From contig NZ_CP012268.1 in assembly GCF_001277195.1 (NCBI RefSeq), forward strand, positions 1,302,001-1,366,000: DNA of 64,000 bases, written 5' to 3'. This DNA comes from Cronobacter muytjensii ATCC 51329 (lineage in GTDB: Bacteria; Pseudomonadota; Gammaproteobacteria; Enterobacterales; Enterobacteriaceae). Numbering within the stretch: position 1 is the stretch's first letter; each line of letters begins with the position of its first letter. Below the pieces are notes generated by a model that was given only the letters and a program-made list of their open reading frames with translations, was not told where the DNA came from and did not search any database. Below are positions 1-7,531 of the stretch, piece after piece. A program made the translations under genes and the position numbers.

Positions 1-11
1 GGAGCGCTCAT
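1..11 (-). CDS. First codons of a minus-strand gene, probably yecF (partial)
   Basis: Reading leftward, ATG-AGC-GCT begins at position 11, preceded by an AAAGGAC ribosome-binding site a few bases upstream. Only three full codons are inside the window. In E. coli the small gene yecF (starting Met-Ser) lies next to uvrY, so synteny suggests yecF. The protein itself cannot be identified from this much sequence. Confidence 0.35.
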
Positions 12-493
12 GTTTATGTCCTTTTCTGTGTGGCGGCGTGCGCCGGGCACGCCTGTCGATGTTTTGAGGCGGCGGAGTATACCATAAGGTCCAAAAAAGT
101 AATTGGCGCCGATTTTTTGAGCGATCTGCGCGGCGCCCGGCTTATTATAATAAGGTTTTACTGAGAGCAAACATTTCACCAGGTTCGCTGGCGTCGCGTT
201 AAAAATATATGTTTCTAATAAGTTTCTACGTTGTGAATTTAAAAGTTGTTAATTATTGCCTGAAAATTCACGCTTCGTAATAAGTTAGATCGAAAAATGC
301 TGTACTTTGATTTTTCAATGTTTTTTAAGGATGGCGGCGAGGTTTGGCGAGTTAAAAACGCGTTTTAATTCTGTTTCCCCTCTCAGTCGGGCGCATAACT
401 GCATTTTTTGCGTTTCAAAGTTGACTTAAAAAACGCTAATATGGGGCGAATAAGTTACCAGCAGCGTTATCCCTTTTTGAGGAGTGTTTTCCT
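12..493. other. Intergenic control region upstream of uvrY
   Basis: No gene is visible in this stretch of about 480 bases. It is much more AT-rich than the flanking genes from about 90 to 450, with T- and A-runs typical of an enterobacterial regulatory region. It must hold the divergent promoters of the leftward gene and of uvrY. I could not assign a LexA box or other operator with confidence. A GAGG ribosome-binding site lies at about 480-483, just before the uvrY start. Confidence 0.6.
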
Positions 494-1150
494 TTGATCA
501 ACGTTCTTCTTGTTGATGACCACGAACTGGTGCGCGCAGGGATACGACGCATACTTGAAGATATGAAGGGCATTAAAGTGGCAGGCGAAGCCTGCTGCGG
601 CGAGGACGCCATCAAATGGTGTCGCATTCACCCGGTGGATGTGGTGCTGATGGACATGAATATGCCGGGCATTGGCGGCCTGGAGGCGACTCGCAAAATC
701 GCTCGTTATTCTTCAGACATTAAAGTGATCATGCTTACCGTTCATACGGAAAACCCGCTTCCGGCGAAAGTGATGCAGGCCGGCGCCGCGGGATATCTGA
801 GTAAAGGTGCGGCCCCCGCCGAAGTGGTAAGCGCCATCCGGTCCGTTCACGCCGGGCGACGCTATATCGCTTCCGACATCGCACAGCAAATGGCGCTCAG
901 TCAGATAGAGCCCGACCGCAGCGAATCTCCCTTCGCGAGTTTGTCGGAAAGGGAATTGCAGATTATGCTCATGATTACCAAAGGCCAAAAGGTCAATGAA
1001 ATCTCTGAGCAGCTTAATCTCAGCCCTAAAACCGTTAACAGTTATCGGTATCGAATGTTTAGTAAGTTAAACATTCATGGCGACGTCGAGTTAACGCATC
1101 TGGCCATCCGCCATGGCCTGTGTAACGCGGAGACCTTATCAAGTCAGTGA
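494..1150 (+). CDS. uvrY: Response regulator UvrY (BarA/UvrY system)
   Basis: UvrY is the LuxR/FixJ-type response regulator partnered with the sensor kinase BarA. It activates the CsrB/CsrC small RNAs and so relieves CsrA control of carbon flux, biofilm and motility. The receiver domain occupies about residues 1-120, with the acidic pair D8-D9 and the phospho-acceptor D54 (context VVLMDMN). The C-terminal LuxR-type helix-turn-helix is near 145-205 (SERELQIMLMITKG, NLSPKTVNSYRYR). The 218-residue length matches E. coli. The start is TTG at 494, as in E. coli, behind a GAGG site. The stop overlaps the uvrC start (GTGA), so the two genes are translationally coupled. Confidence 0.97.
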   Translation: MINVLLVDDHELVRAGIRRILEDMKGIKVAGEACCGEDAIKWCRIHPVDVVLMDMNMPGIGGLEATRKIARYSSDIKVIMLTVHTENPLPAKVMQAGAAGYLSKGAAPAEVVSAIRSVHAGRRYIASDIAQQMALSQIEPDRSESPFASLSERELQIMLMITKGQKVNEISEQLNLSPKTVNSYRYRMFSKLNIHGDVELTHLAIRHGLCNAETLSSQ

Positions 1151-2979
1151 GTGAAGTTTTCGATTCAAAATCATTTCTGAAAACCGTCACCAGCCAGCCT
1201 GGCGTCTACCGTATGTATGACGCCAGCGGGACGGTTATCTACGTCGGCAAGGCCAAAGATCTTAAAAAACGCCTGTCCAGTTACTTTCGCAGCAACCTCG
1301 CCAGCCGTAAAACCGAAGCGCTGGTGGCGCAGATCCAGAATATCGACGTGACGGTGACCCACACCGAAACCGAAGCGCTGCTGCTGGAGCACAACTACAT
1401 CAAGCTTTACCAGCCGCGCTATAACGTGCTGCTGCGTGATGACAAATCGTATCCGTATATTTTCCTGAGCGGCGACACGCATCCGCGTCTGGCGATTCAT
1501 CGCGGCGCGAAACATGCTAAAGGGGAGTATTTCGGCCCGTTCCCGAACGGCTACGCGGTGCGCGAAACCCTTGCGCTGCTGCAGAAGATTTTCCCGATTC
1601 GTCAGTGTGAGAACAGCGTCTACCGCAACCGTTCGCGGCCCTGCCTGCAGTATCAGATTGGCCGCTGCCTCGGGCCGTGCGTCGAAGGGCTGGTGAGCGA
1701 AGAAGATTACGCGCAGCAGGTGGAGTATGTGCGGCTGTTTCTCGCCGGTAAAGACGATCAGGTCATCAACCAACTGGTGGCGCGGATGGAGCAGGCGAGT
1801 CTGAATCTGGCGTTTGAAGAGGCCGCGCGCCTGCGCGATCAGATTCAGGCAGTGCGTCGCGTAACGGAAAAACAGTTTGTCTCCAACAACGGCGACGATC
1901 TGGATGTCATCGGCGTGGCGTTCGAGTCGGGCATGGCCTGCCTGCATGTGCTGTTTATCCGCCAGGGGAAAGTCCTCGGCAGCCGCAGCTATTATCCGAA
2001 AGTGCCGAGCGGCACTGAGCTTGCGGAAGTGGTGGAGACATTTGTCGGCCAGTTCTATTTACAGGGCAGCCAGATGCGCACGTTACCGGGCGAGATCCTG
2101 CTCGATTTTCATCTCACCACCCCGGAATTGTTGACGGAGACGCTGTCGGAAATCGCCGGGCGTCGCGTGAACGTCCAGACCCGACCGCGCGGTGACCGCG
2201 CGCGATACCTGAAGCTCGCGCGCACTAACGCTGCCACGGCGCTTACCACACGGTTGTCGCAGCAGTCCACTATCAGCCAGCGTCTGACGGCGCTTGCGCA
2301 GGCGCTGCATCTGCCTGAAGTGAAACGCATGGAGTGTTTCGACATCAGCCATACGATGGGCGAGCAGACTGTCGCCTCCTGTGTGGTGTTTGACGCAAAC
2401 GGGCCGCTGCGTTCTGAATATCGCCGCTATAATATTACTGGCATCACGCCGGGCGATGATTACGCGGCGATGAATCAGGTACTGCGTCGTCGTTATGGTA
2501 AAGCTATCGAAGAGAGCAAAGTGCCGGATCTGATCCTTATTGATGGCGGCAAAGGCCAGCTTGGCCAGGCAAAAGCGGTTTTCGCCGAGCTGGACGTGAC
2601 GTGGGATAAACATCATCCGCTGCTGCTTGGCGTGGCGAAGGGCAGCGACCGTAAAGCCGGGCTTGAGACGCTGTTCCTTGAGCCGGAAGGGGAGGGCTTC
2701 GCGCTGCCGCCCGATTCCCCGGCGCTGCATGTTATCCAGCATATTCGCGATGAGTCGCACAATCATGCGATAACCGGGCACCGTAAAAAACGCGCTAAGG
2801 TCAAAAACACCAGTACGCTTGAGACGATCGAAGGCATCGGCCCGAAACGTCGCCAGATGTTGCTCAAATATATGGGTGGATTGCAGCCGCTGTTGAACGC
2901 ATCGGTTGAAGAAATCGCGAAAGTGCCGGGCATCTCGCAGGCGCTCGCAGAAAAGATCTACTACTCGTTGAAACATTAA
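1147..2979 (+). CDS. uvrC: Excinuclease ABC subunit C
   Basis: UvrC makes the 3' and 5' incisions around bulky DNA lesions after recruitment by UvrB. The 610-residue product has the family order: GIY-YIG nuclease at the N-terminus (PGVYRMYD, VIYVGKAKDLKKRL, residues about 15-45), the UvrB-interacting UVR motif near 205-240 (EEAARLRDQI), the RNase H-like second nuclease domain (FDISH, DGGKGQ) and a C-terminal double helix-hairpin-helix (IEGIGPKRR, VPGISQALAEKI). It starts at GTG 1147, overlapping the uvrY stop by 4 bases, the conserved enterobacterial arrangement. Confidence 0.98.
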   Translation: MSEVFDSKSFLKTVTSQPGVYRMYDASGTVIYVGKAKDLKKRLSSYFRSNLASRKTEALVAQIQNIDVTVTHTETEALLLEHNYIKLYQPRYNVLLRDDKSYPYIFLSGDTHPRLAIHRGAKHAKGEYFGPFPNGYAVRETLALLQKIFPIRQCENSVYRNRSRPCLQYQIGRCLGPCVEGLVSEEDYAQQVEYVRLFLAGKDDQVINQLVARMEQASLNLAFEEAARLRDQIQAVRRVTEKQFVSNNGDDLDVIGVAFESGMACLHVLFIRQGKVLGSRSYYPKVPSGTELAEVVETFVGQFYLQGSQMRTLPGEILLDFHLTTPELLTETLSEIAGRRVNVQTRPRGDRARYLKLARTNAATALTTRLSQQSTISQRLTALAQALHLPEVKRMECFDISHTMGEQTVASCVVFDANGPLRSEYRRYNITGITPGDDYAAMNQVLRRRYGKAIEESKVPDLILIDGGKGQLGQAKAVFAELDVTWDKHHPLLLGVAKGSDRKAGLETLFLEPEGEGFALPPDSPALHVIQHIRDESHNHAITGHRKKRAKVKNTSTLETIEGIGPKRRQMLLKYMGGLQPLLNASVEEIAKVPGISQALAEKIYYSLKH

Positions 2980-3035
2980 GGGCTATGTAGCAACATAGCG
3001 GTAATCTTAAATTATGACAGATAGTTACCTGCACT

Positions 3036-3584
3036 ATGCGATTTAACATCCCTACATTGCTGACGCTGTTTCGTGTCATTCTGATCCCATTTTTCGTGCT
3101 GGCATTCTATCTGCCTTTTCACTGGGCCCCTTTTCTTTGCGCGTTGATCTTCTGCCTCGCGGCCATTACCGACTGGTTTGACGGTTTTCTCGCGCGCCGC
3201 TGGAACCAGAGTACCCGCTTTGGCGCGTTTCTCGACCCGGTGGCGGATAAGGTGATGGTCGCCATCGCAATGGTGCTGGTGGCTGAGCACTATCACAGCT
3301 GGTGGATAACCCTGCCGGCGGCCACCATGATCGCGCGCGAAATTATTATCTCCGCGTTGCGTGAATGGATGGCGGAGCTTGGCAAGCGCAGCAGCGTGGC
3401 GGTCTCCTGGATAGGTAAAGTCAAAACCACCGCGCAGATGCTGGCGCTGATCGGTTTGCTGTGGCGCCCGAACATGTGGGTAGAGTACGCCGGTATCGCG
3501 CTCTTTTTCGTCGCGGCGGCGCTGACGTTCTGGTCAATGTTCCAGTATCTGCACGCCGCGCGCGGCGATTTGCTCGAACGTTGA
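3036..3584 (+). CDS. pgsA: Phosphatidylglycerophosphate synthase
   Basis: PgsA is an inner-membrane enzyme that condenses CDP-diacylglycerol with glycerol-3-phosphate, the committed step to phosphatidylglycerol and cardiolipin. The 182-residue protein has the CDP-alcohol phosphatidyltransferase signature in order: D46, D49-G50, A53-R54, G63, D67 and D71. It carries several hydrophobic membrane segments. It follows uvrC after 56 bases on the same strand, as in E. coli, and is likely co-transcribed. The length equals the E. coli enzyme. Confidence 0.97.
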   Translation: MRFNIPTLLTLFRVILIPFFVLAFYLPFHWAPFLCALIFCLAAITDWFDGFLARRWNQSTRFGAFLDPVADKVMVAIAMVLVAEHYHSWWITLPAATMIAREIIISALREWMAELGKRSSVAVSWIGKVKTTAQMLALIGLLWRPNMWVEYAGIALFFVAAALTFWSMFQYLHAARGDLLER

Positions 3585-3634
3585 TCTATCCGACGCAAAA
3601 TTCAGCAAACGAACCAGGTAGCCTGAAAATTTCG

Positions 3635-3662
3635 TTGACTCATTGCGTCAGGTAAGTAGAAT
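3635..3662 (+). promoter_or_regulatory. Promoter of the glyW-cysT-leuZ tRNA operon
   Basis: A -35 element TTGACT (3635-3640) and a -10 element TAGAAT (3657-3662) are separated by 16 bases. This lies about 85 bases upstream of the first tRNA and is the only strong sigma-70-like pair between pgsA and the tRNAs. The call rests on sequence match and position. Confidence 0.6.
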
Positions 3663-3749
3663 GCAACGCATCGAACGGCGGCACGGTTCGCCAGACGATA
3701 AACAAATCAAGTAATTAGATTCAAGCGTTTAGCATAATTACTTCGATAA

Positions 3750-3825
<76 letters not shown>

Positions 3826-3878
3826 GATTCTGATATCAGCCTTTTGCTGGTGTCCGCCTGAAAAGGCAACGCAATTCT

Positions 3879-3952
3879 GGCGCGTTAACAAAGCGGTTAT
3901 GTAGCGGATTGCAAATCCGCCTAGTCCGGTTCGACTCCGGAACGCGCCTCCA
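3879..3952 (+). tRNA. cysT: tRNA-Cys (GCA)
   Basis: A 74-nt tRNA with acceptor GGCGCGT pairing with ACGCGCC, anticodon GCA in the loop (GATTGCAAATC), T-loop GTTCGACTC and encoded TCCA end. It sits 53 bases after the glycine tRNA and is very likely processed from the same transcript. Confidence 0.97.
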
Positions 3953-3964
3953 CTTTCTTCCCGA

Positions 3965-4051
3965 GCCCGGGTGGTGAAATCGGTAGACACAAGGGATTTA
4001 AAATCCCTCGGCGTTCGCGCTGTGCGGGTTCAAGTCCCGCCCCGGGCACCA
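3965..4051 (+). tRNA. leuZ: tRNA-Leu (TAA)
   Basis: An 87-nt class II tRNA with a long variable arm. The acceptor is GCCCGGG pairing with CCCGGGC, the anticodon is TAA (GATTTAAAATC), the T-loop is GTTCAAGTC, and CCA is encoded. It is only 12 bases after cysT and completes the glyW-cysT-leuZ operon. Confidence 0.97.
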
Positions 4052-4093
4052 TGGGAAAGACAAGAATAATCAAAGCAATAAGCAGTGTCGTGC

Positions 4094-4117
4094 AAACCAC
4101 CTTCGGGTGGTTTTTTA
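4094..4117 (+). terminator. Rho-independent terminator of the tRNA operon
   Basis: Stem ACCACC / GGTGGT (4096-4101 and 4106-4111) closed by a TTCG tetraloop and followed by a T-run, about 45 bases after leuZ. Confidence 0.85.
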
Positions 4118-4221
4118 TTTTGTATTGCCCGTCATTCCTCATTTTTCAACGCCTTAATTTCAGCGCTTACCCCGCCGGGGATAAATCGTTTATGGTCTTC
4201 TGAGACAGCAAGGAGACGACG

Positions 4222-4641
4222 ATGGAATACCTGCTTACCGACACCCCTGACGACGCGCTTAAAGCGCAGATCAAAAAACAGGTTGGCCTGTACAACGCCA
4301 GTCATATGCCTGTGGATCTGCGTGAACTGGTCATCACCCTTAACGACGCGCAGGGGAAACTCACGGGCGGGCTGTCCGGCCGCAGCGCCTGGGGTTGTCT
4401 GCATATCGATTATCTGTGGGTGGACGAAACCCTGCGCGGGCAGGGCGTCGGTGCGACGCTTATCGCCATGGCGGAAGAAGAGGGGCGCAGGCGCGGCTGC
4501 AGGCACGTATTTGTCGACACCTTCAGCTTCCAGGCGCCCGCGTTTTATCGCAAACAGGGTTATGAGAGGTATGGCGAGGCGTCAGGCTATCTGAATCAAC
4601 ACACCCGCTTTTATTTTGGCAAAGCGCTGAGTGACGAATAA
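4222..4641 (+). CDS. GNAT-family N-acetyltransferase
   Basis: A 139-residue single-domain acetyltransferase of unknown substrate. The acetyl-CoA pyrophosphate-binding motif RGQGVG is at residues 72-77, preceded by the beta-4 strand IDYLWVDETL and followed by the helix TLIAMAEEEGRRRG. The typical C-terminal half (FVDTFSFQAPAFYRKQGY) is complete, so it looks functional. It has a good AAGGAG site 7 bases before the ATG and its own downstream terminator. It sits where E. coli carries yecA, next to the tRNA cluster. Substrates of such small GNATs cannot be read from sequence. Confidence 0.85.
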   Translation: MEYLLTDTPDDALKAQIKKQVGLYNASHMPVDLRELVITLNDAQGKLTGGLSGRSAWGCLHIDYLWVDETLRGQGVGATLIAMAEEEGRRRGCRHVFVDTFSFQAPAFYRKQGYERYGEASGYLNQHTRFYFGKALSDE

Positions 4642-4670
4642 AAAAAGCCCCGTCTGACGGGGCTTTTTTA
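4641..4670. terminator. Bidirectional terminator between the acetyltransferase and tyrP
   Basis: Stem GCCCCG / CGGGGC flanked by A-run and T-run on either side, so it can end transcription of both converging genes. Confidence 0.85.
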
Positions 4671-4678
4671 TGGTGTGG

Positions 4679-5887
4679 TTAGCCTGCTTCGCGCAGTAAG
4701 CCTGCGCTAATCAGAAACTGGATGGCGATGATGGCGATGCCGCAGGCAAACACCACCGCCAGCATCGCTTTGCCGCCTGCGACCTGCCAGGCCGTCGGAT
4801 GTTGTTTACGGCTCTGCCAGGCGAGCATCGCCGGCAACAGCAGCGCCAGCACGGCGAGCGCCACGCCCGCGTAGCCGAGCGCCATCACAAATCCCTGCGG
4901 GTAGAAAAGCGCAAAGGCCAGCGGCGGCGCGAACGTCATCAGCCCGCTCTGAGCACGGCCCGCCACGGTACGCCTGCGCTTAAACATATCCGCCAGATAA
5001 TCAAACAGCCCGAGCGACACGCCAAGGAACGAGGTTGCTAACGCCAGGTCGGCGAACAGATGTACGGCCAGCTCCACATGCGGCGAGGCGACAACGTCGC
5101 GTACCGCCTGCAGTAGCCCGTTCAGCCCGGCATGCGTGGCGAGCAGGCCCATAAACGTCGTGGATGGAATCGCCCCAAGCGTGGCGAGCTGCCAGAAAAG
5201 ATACGCCACCAGCGGGATCGCGCTGCCGGTAATAAATATCAGCCGCAGTTTACGCACGTCGCCTTTCATATAACTGACGATACTTGGCACGCTGCCGTGA
5301 AAGCCGAATGAAGTGAAAATCACCGGCAGGGCAGAGAGCGCAAGGCCCTGTTCGACCGGCAGCGTCAGCAGATTCGCCTGATGAATATGCGGCATCATCA
5401 TCGCCAGCATCACGACCAGAAAGACCGTTTTGGCGGTAAATAACAGCCGGTTCACCATGTCAACGCTGTGCGTACCGATGCTGACAATCAAGCCGCCCAC
5501 GGCGGTAAAAGCCAGCACGCCGGTTGCAGGAGTGATGGTCATGCCAAGCCACTGGCTGAGGCTTGAGGCCAGCAGTTCGCCCGCGCCGCTGATATACGCC
5601 GCCGTCAGTGCGTACATTAAAAACAGCATGCTGAAGCCTGCGAGCCACTGCCCCGGTTTGCCGAGATAATGCAGCGCCAGCGTGCCGAGGCCGGTTGAGG
5701 CGGGCTGATGCTGATACACCTCCACCAGCAGCAGCGCGGTGTAGCACATCAGCGCCCAGAGCATAAAGAGCAGCAGCGCGGTCACGCCAAAGCCAACGCC
5801 AGCCGCCGCGAGCGGCATCGCCAGCATCCCTGCGCCGATCGTAGTGCCGGCGACGATAAAAATACTGCCAAGAGTGCGGTTCTTCAC
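4679..5887 (-). CDS. tyrP: Tyrosine-specific proton symporter TyrP
   Basis: TyrP imports tyrosine by proton symport in the inner membrane and belongs to the aromatic amino acid permease family (HAAAP), with Mtr and TnaB. The 402-residue product has the family's N-terminus (MKNRTLGSIFIVAGTTIGAG), about 11 hydrophobic segments and the conserved FTSFGFHGSVPS region. Length and sequence track E. coli TyrP throughout. Paired TyrR-box-like elements lie about 70-110 bases upstream, supporting the assignment and suggesting control by TyrR with tyrosine or phenylalanine. Confidence 0.95.
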   Translation of the reverse strand: MKNRTLGSIFIVAGTTIGAGMLAMPLAAAGVGFGVTALLLFMLWALMCYTALLLVEVYQHQPASTGLGTLALHYLGKPGQWLAGFSMLFLMYALTAAYISGAGELLASSLSQWLGMTITPATGVLAFTAVGGLIVSIGTHSVDMVNRLLFTAKTVFLVVMLAMMMPHIHQANLLTLPVEQGLALSALPVIFTSFGFHGSVPSIVSYMKGDVRKLRLIFITGSAIPLVAYLFWQLATLGAIPSTTFMGLLATHAGLNGLLQAVRDVVASPHVELAVHLFADLALATSFLGVSLGLFDYLADMFKRRRTVAGRAQSGLMTFAPPLAFALFYPQGFVMALGYAGVALAVLALLLPAMLAWQSRKQHPTAWQVAGGKAMLAVVFACGIAIIAIQFLISAGLLREAG

Positions 5888-5955
5888 GCGGTGTACTGTC
5901 CTGGAACGATCCTTTGAAAATTTATGCTGCGCAGGGTAAAGAATTCTGCGCAGTT

Positions 5956-5996
5956 CGTCAAACTGACGTTACGTGATGCGTAACTTAAAGTTTACA
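5956..5996 (-). promoter_or_regulatory. Two candidate TyrR boxes upstream of tyrP
   Basis: On the tyrP strand, TGTAAA-N6-GTTACG (5979-5996) and CGTAAC-N6-TTGACG (5956-5973) resemble the TyrR box TGTAAA-N6-TTTACA. The first has a perfect left half; the second is weaker. Their centres are 23 bp apart, about two helical turns, so both face the same side of the DNA, an arrangement like the strong/weak pair known at E. coli tyrP. Seen by eye only. Confidence 0.5.
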
Positions 5997-6125
5997 TCGT
6001 GCGCATATGCCAGTCTGGTTCACTCTGAGCCAGAGTGGGTGAGAAAAGGGACAAAAAATAAAAGGGAAAGAATAAAGGTAAGGGAAATAAAAACGGTAAT
6101 GACGGGCGTCATTACCGTGGGAATA

Positions 6126-6623
6126 TCATGCCTGGGCGTCGAGGGTCGCGAGTTCTTTATCGATAAAATAAAGCCCTTCACCGCTTTTGCCTGCGAGGCT
6201 CAGTTTATCCAGTACGGATTTAAACAGCTTCTCTTCTTCGTGCTGTTCAGCCACATACCACTGCAGGAAATTAAAGGTCGGATAATCCTGTGTGGTCATC
6301 GCTACATGCGCCAGCGCATTTATCTGACGCGTGATCAGCTGCTCATGCTCGTAAGTTGCCTGGAACAGCGCATCGAGCGACGCATAGTCGGCATACGGCG
6401 ACGGCACGGCGTTGATACGCGGGAAACTGCCGGTGTCGGTCAGGTAATTAAACAGACGCTGCATATGCGTCATCTCTTCCTGCGCGTGACGGCTTAAAAA
6501 TGCCGCCGCCCCTTCAAAGCTGTGATAGCTGCACCAGGCGCTCATCTGTTGATAAAGCAGGGAAGAATAAAGTTCAAGATTCATCTGCTCATTGAGTTTT
6601 TCAATCATATCCGGCTTCAGCAT
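6126..6623 (-). CDS. ftnA: Ferritin FtnA (iron storage)
   Basis: FtnA forms the 24-subunit cytoplasmic ferritin that oxidises and stores iron. The 165-residue product equals E. coli FtnA in length and carries the four-helix ferroxidase residues in context (LELYSSLLYQQM, RHAQEEMTHMQR, QWYVAEQHEEEKLF). The start follows a suitable purine-rich site. A Fur-box-like sequence lies about 130 bases upstream; in E. coli, ftnA is positively controlled by Fur. Confidence 0.97.
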   Translation of the reverse strand: MLKPDMIEKLNEQMNLELYSSLLYQQMSAWCSYHSFEGAAAFLSRHAQEEMTHMQRLFNYLTDTGSFPRINAVPSPYADYASLDALFQATYEHEQLITRQINALAHVAMTTQDYPTFNFLQWYVAEQHEEEKLFKSVLDKLSLAGKSGEGLYFIDKELATLDAQA

Positions 6624-6748
6624 ATTCGCTCCAGAATAAGGGGGGGTTATCGCCGCACTATAATTTGTTATTAAACTGTTTGCAAAAGATAAAATAAAAA
6701 AGCGTGGCGTTAATAATGCAAACGGGAATTAAACGCATTTATAAATTA

Positions 6749-6764
6749 AATGAGAATTATTATT
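6749..6764. promoter_or_regulatory. Candidate Fur box upstream of ftnA
   Basis: The 16-mer AATGAGAATTATTATT matches 13 of the last 16 positions of the classical 19-bp Fur consensus. It lies in an AT-rich stretch between ftnA and yecR. In E. coli, Fur acts at ftnA from upstream sites by displacing H-NS, so both position and composition fit. Not tested by matrix scoring. Confidence 0.45.
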
Positions 6765-6904
6765 GCAGTCACAATAAATGAAAATAAGCGGAAGAAATAA
6801 ACGCTAAATAATGGGATAAGAATGGCCGCAAAAGCGTAAAGCCTCTCTGACCCGGCGAAAAGTAAACACAGCCACCGCCTGACGCCGGTGGCTGTAAAGC
6901 GCAG

Positions 6905-7240
6905 TTACCAGCCGCCGACGGCGCGGTTATTGATGGTGAAGCCGCGGCACTGATATTCCAGCACGATCGATTCGGTCATGCATTGCGTGCCGGTCACGAC
7001 AGAGCACGTTTTTACCGGCGCGCCATAGGCTTCGGCTACGGCGTAGCCCCAGTCCTGACACTGACGATTCGCAATCGACTGGGCGACGTAGTTATCGACT
7101 TTCGCATGTTGCAGCGGTTGTTCGCTGATGCCGAGCCTGACGGTGCCGGTAACTTTACTGCCGCCGACCACTTCCGGCGTTTTGGTAATGGTGCAGCCGC
7201 CCAGCGCGAGCAGAGCGGTAATTAAAATGACCTTGCGCAT
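6905..7240 (-). CDS. yecR: YecR-like lipoprotein
   Basis: A 111-residue predicted lipoprotein: the signal peptide MRKVILITALLALGG is followed by a lipobox Cys (LGGC-TIT), so the mature protein would be lipid-anchored. The body VVGGSKVTGTVRLG and several later Cys residues fit the YecR family, a small lipoprotein of unknown role reported to be under flagellar (FlhDC) control in E. coli. I chose the internal ATG at 7240 because it directly precedes the signal peptide and has a GTGAGAAA site; the longer frame from 7348 adds 36 unlikely residues. It lies next to ftnA as in E. coli. Confidence 0.75.
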   Translation of the reverse strand: MRKVILITALLALGGCTITKTPEVVGGSKVTGTVRLGISEQPLQHAKVDNYVAQSIANRQCQDWGYAVAEAYGAPVKTCSVVTGTQCMTESIVLEYQCRGFTINNRAVGGW

Positions 7241-7396
7241 CGGTTTTCTCACAAAGTTTGCCTTATTAGCATCATGCCACGTGCCGGCGTGCGTCAATCG
7301 CCGGAAAAGCCCACGGTTCACCCCATTTCCCGCGCTTTTACCCATCAATAACGTAAGGTGATTTTAAATAATTACTTAACTTTATTGTTTCACTGC

Positions 7397-7423
7397 TTAA
7401 GTTTTAGGTAACCAGGCCGACAA
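7397..7423 (+). promoter_or_regulatory. Sigma-28 (FliA) promoter of the orphan chemoreceptor
   Basis: TTAAGTTT (7397-7404), an 11-base spacer, then GCCGACAA (7416-7423), against the flagellar class 3 consensus TAAAGTTT-N11-GCCGATAA: two mismatches in sixteen. It lies about 110 bases before the receptor gene, putting it in the motility regulon. Confidence 0.75.
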
Positions 7424-7531
7424 CTACGATACGGTAAGTCTTCATCTGTGACATACAGAAGTACAGGGAAGACAGGGACAGATACCGTCATGATTCGCTC
7501 AGGGACGGCTTCTTAACACCGGGAATTTACT

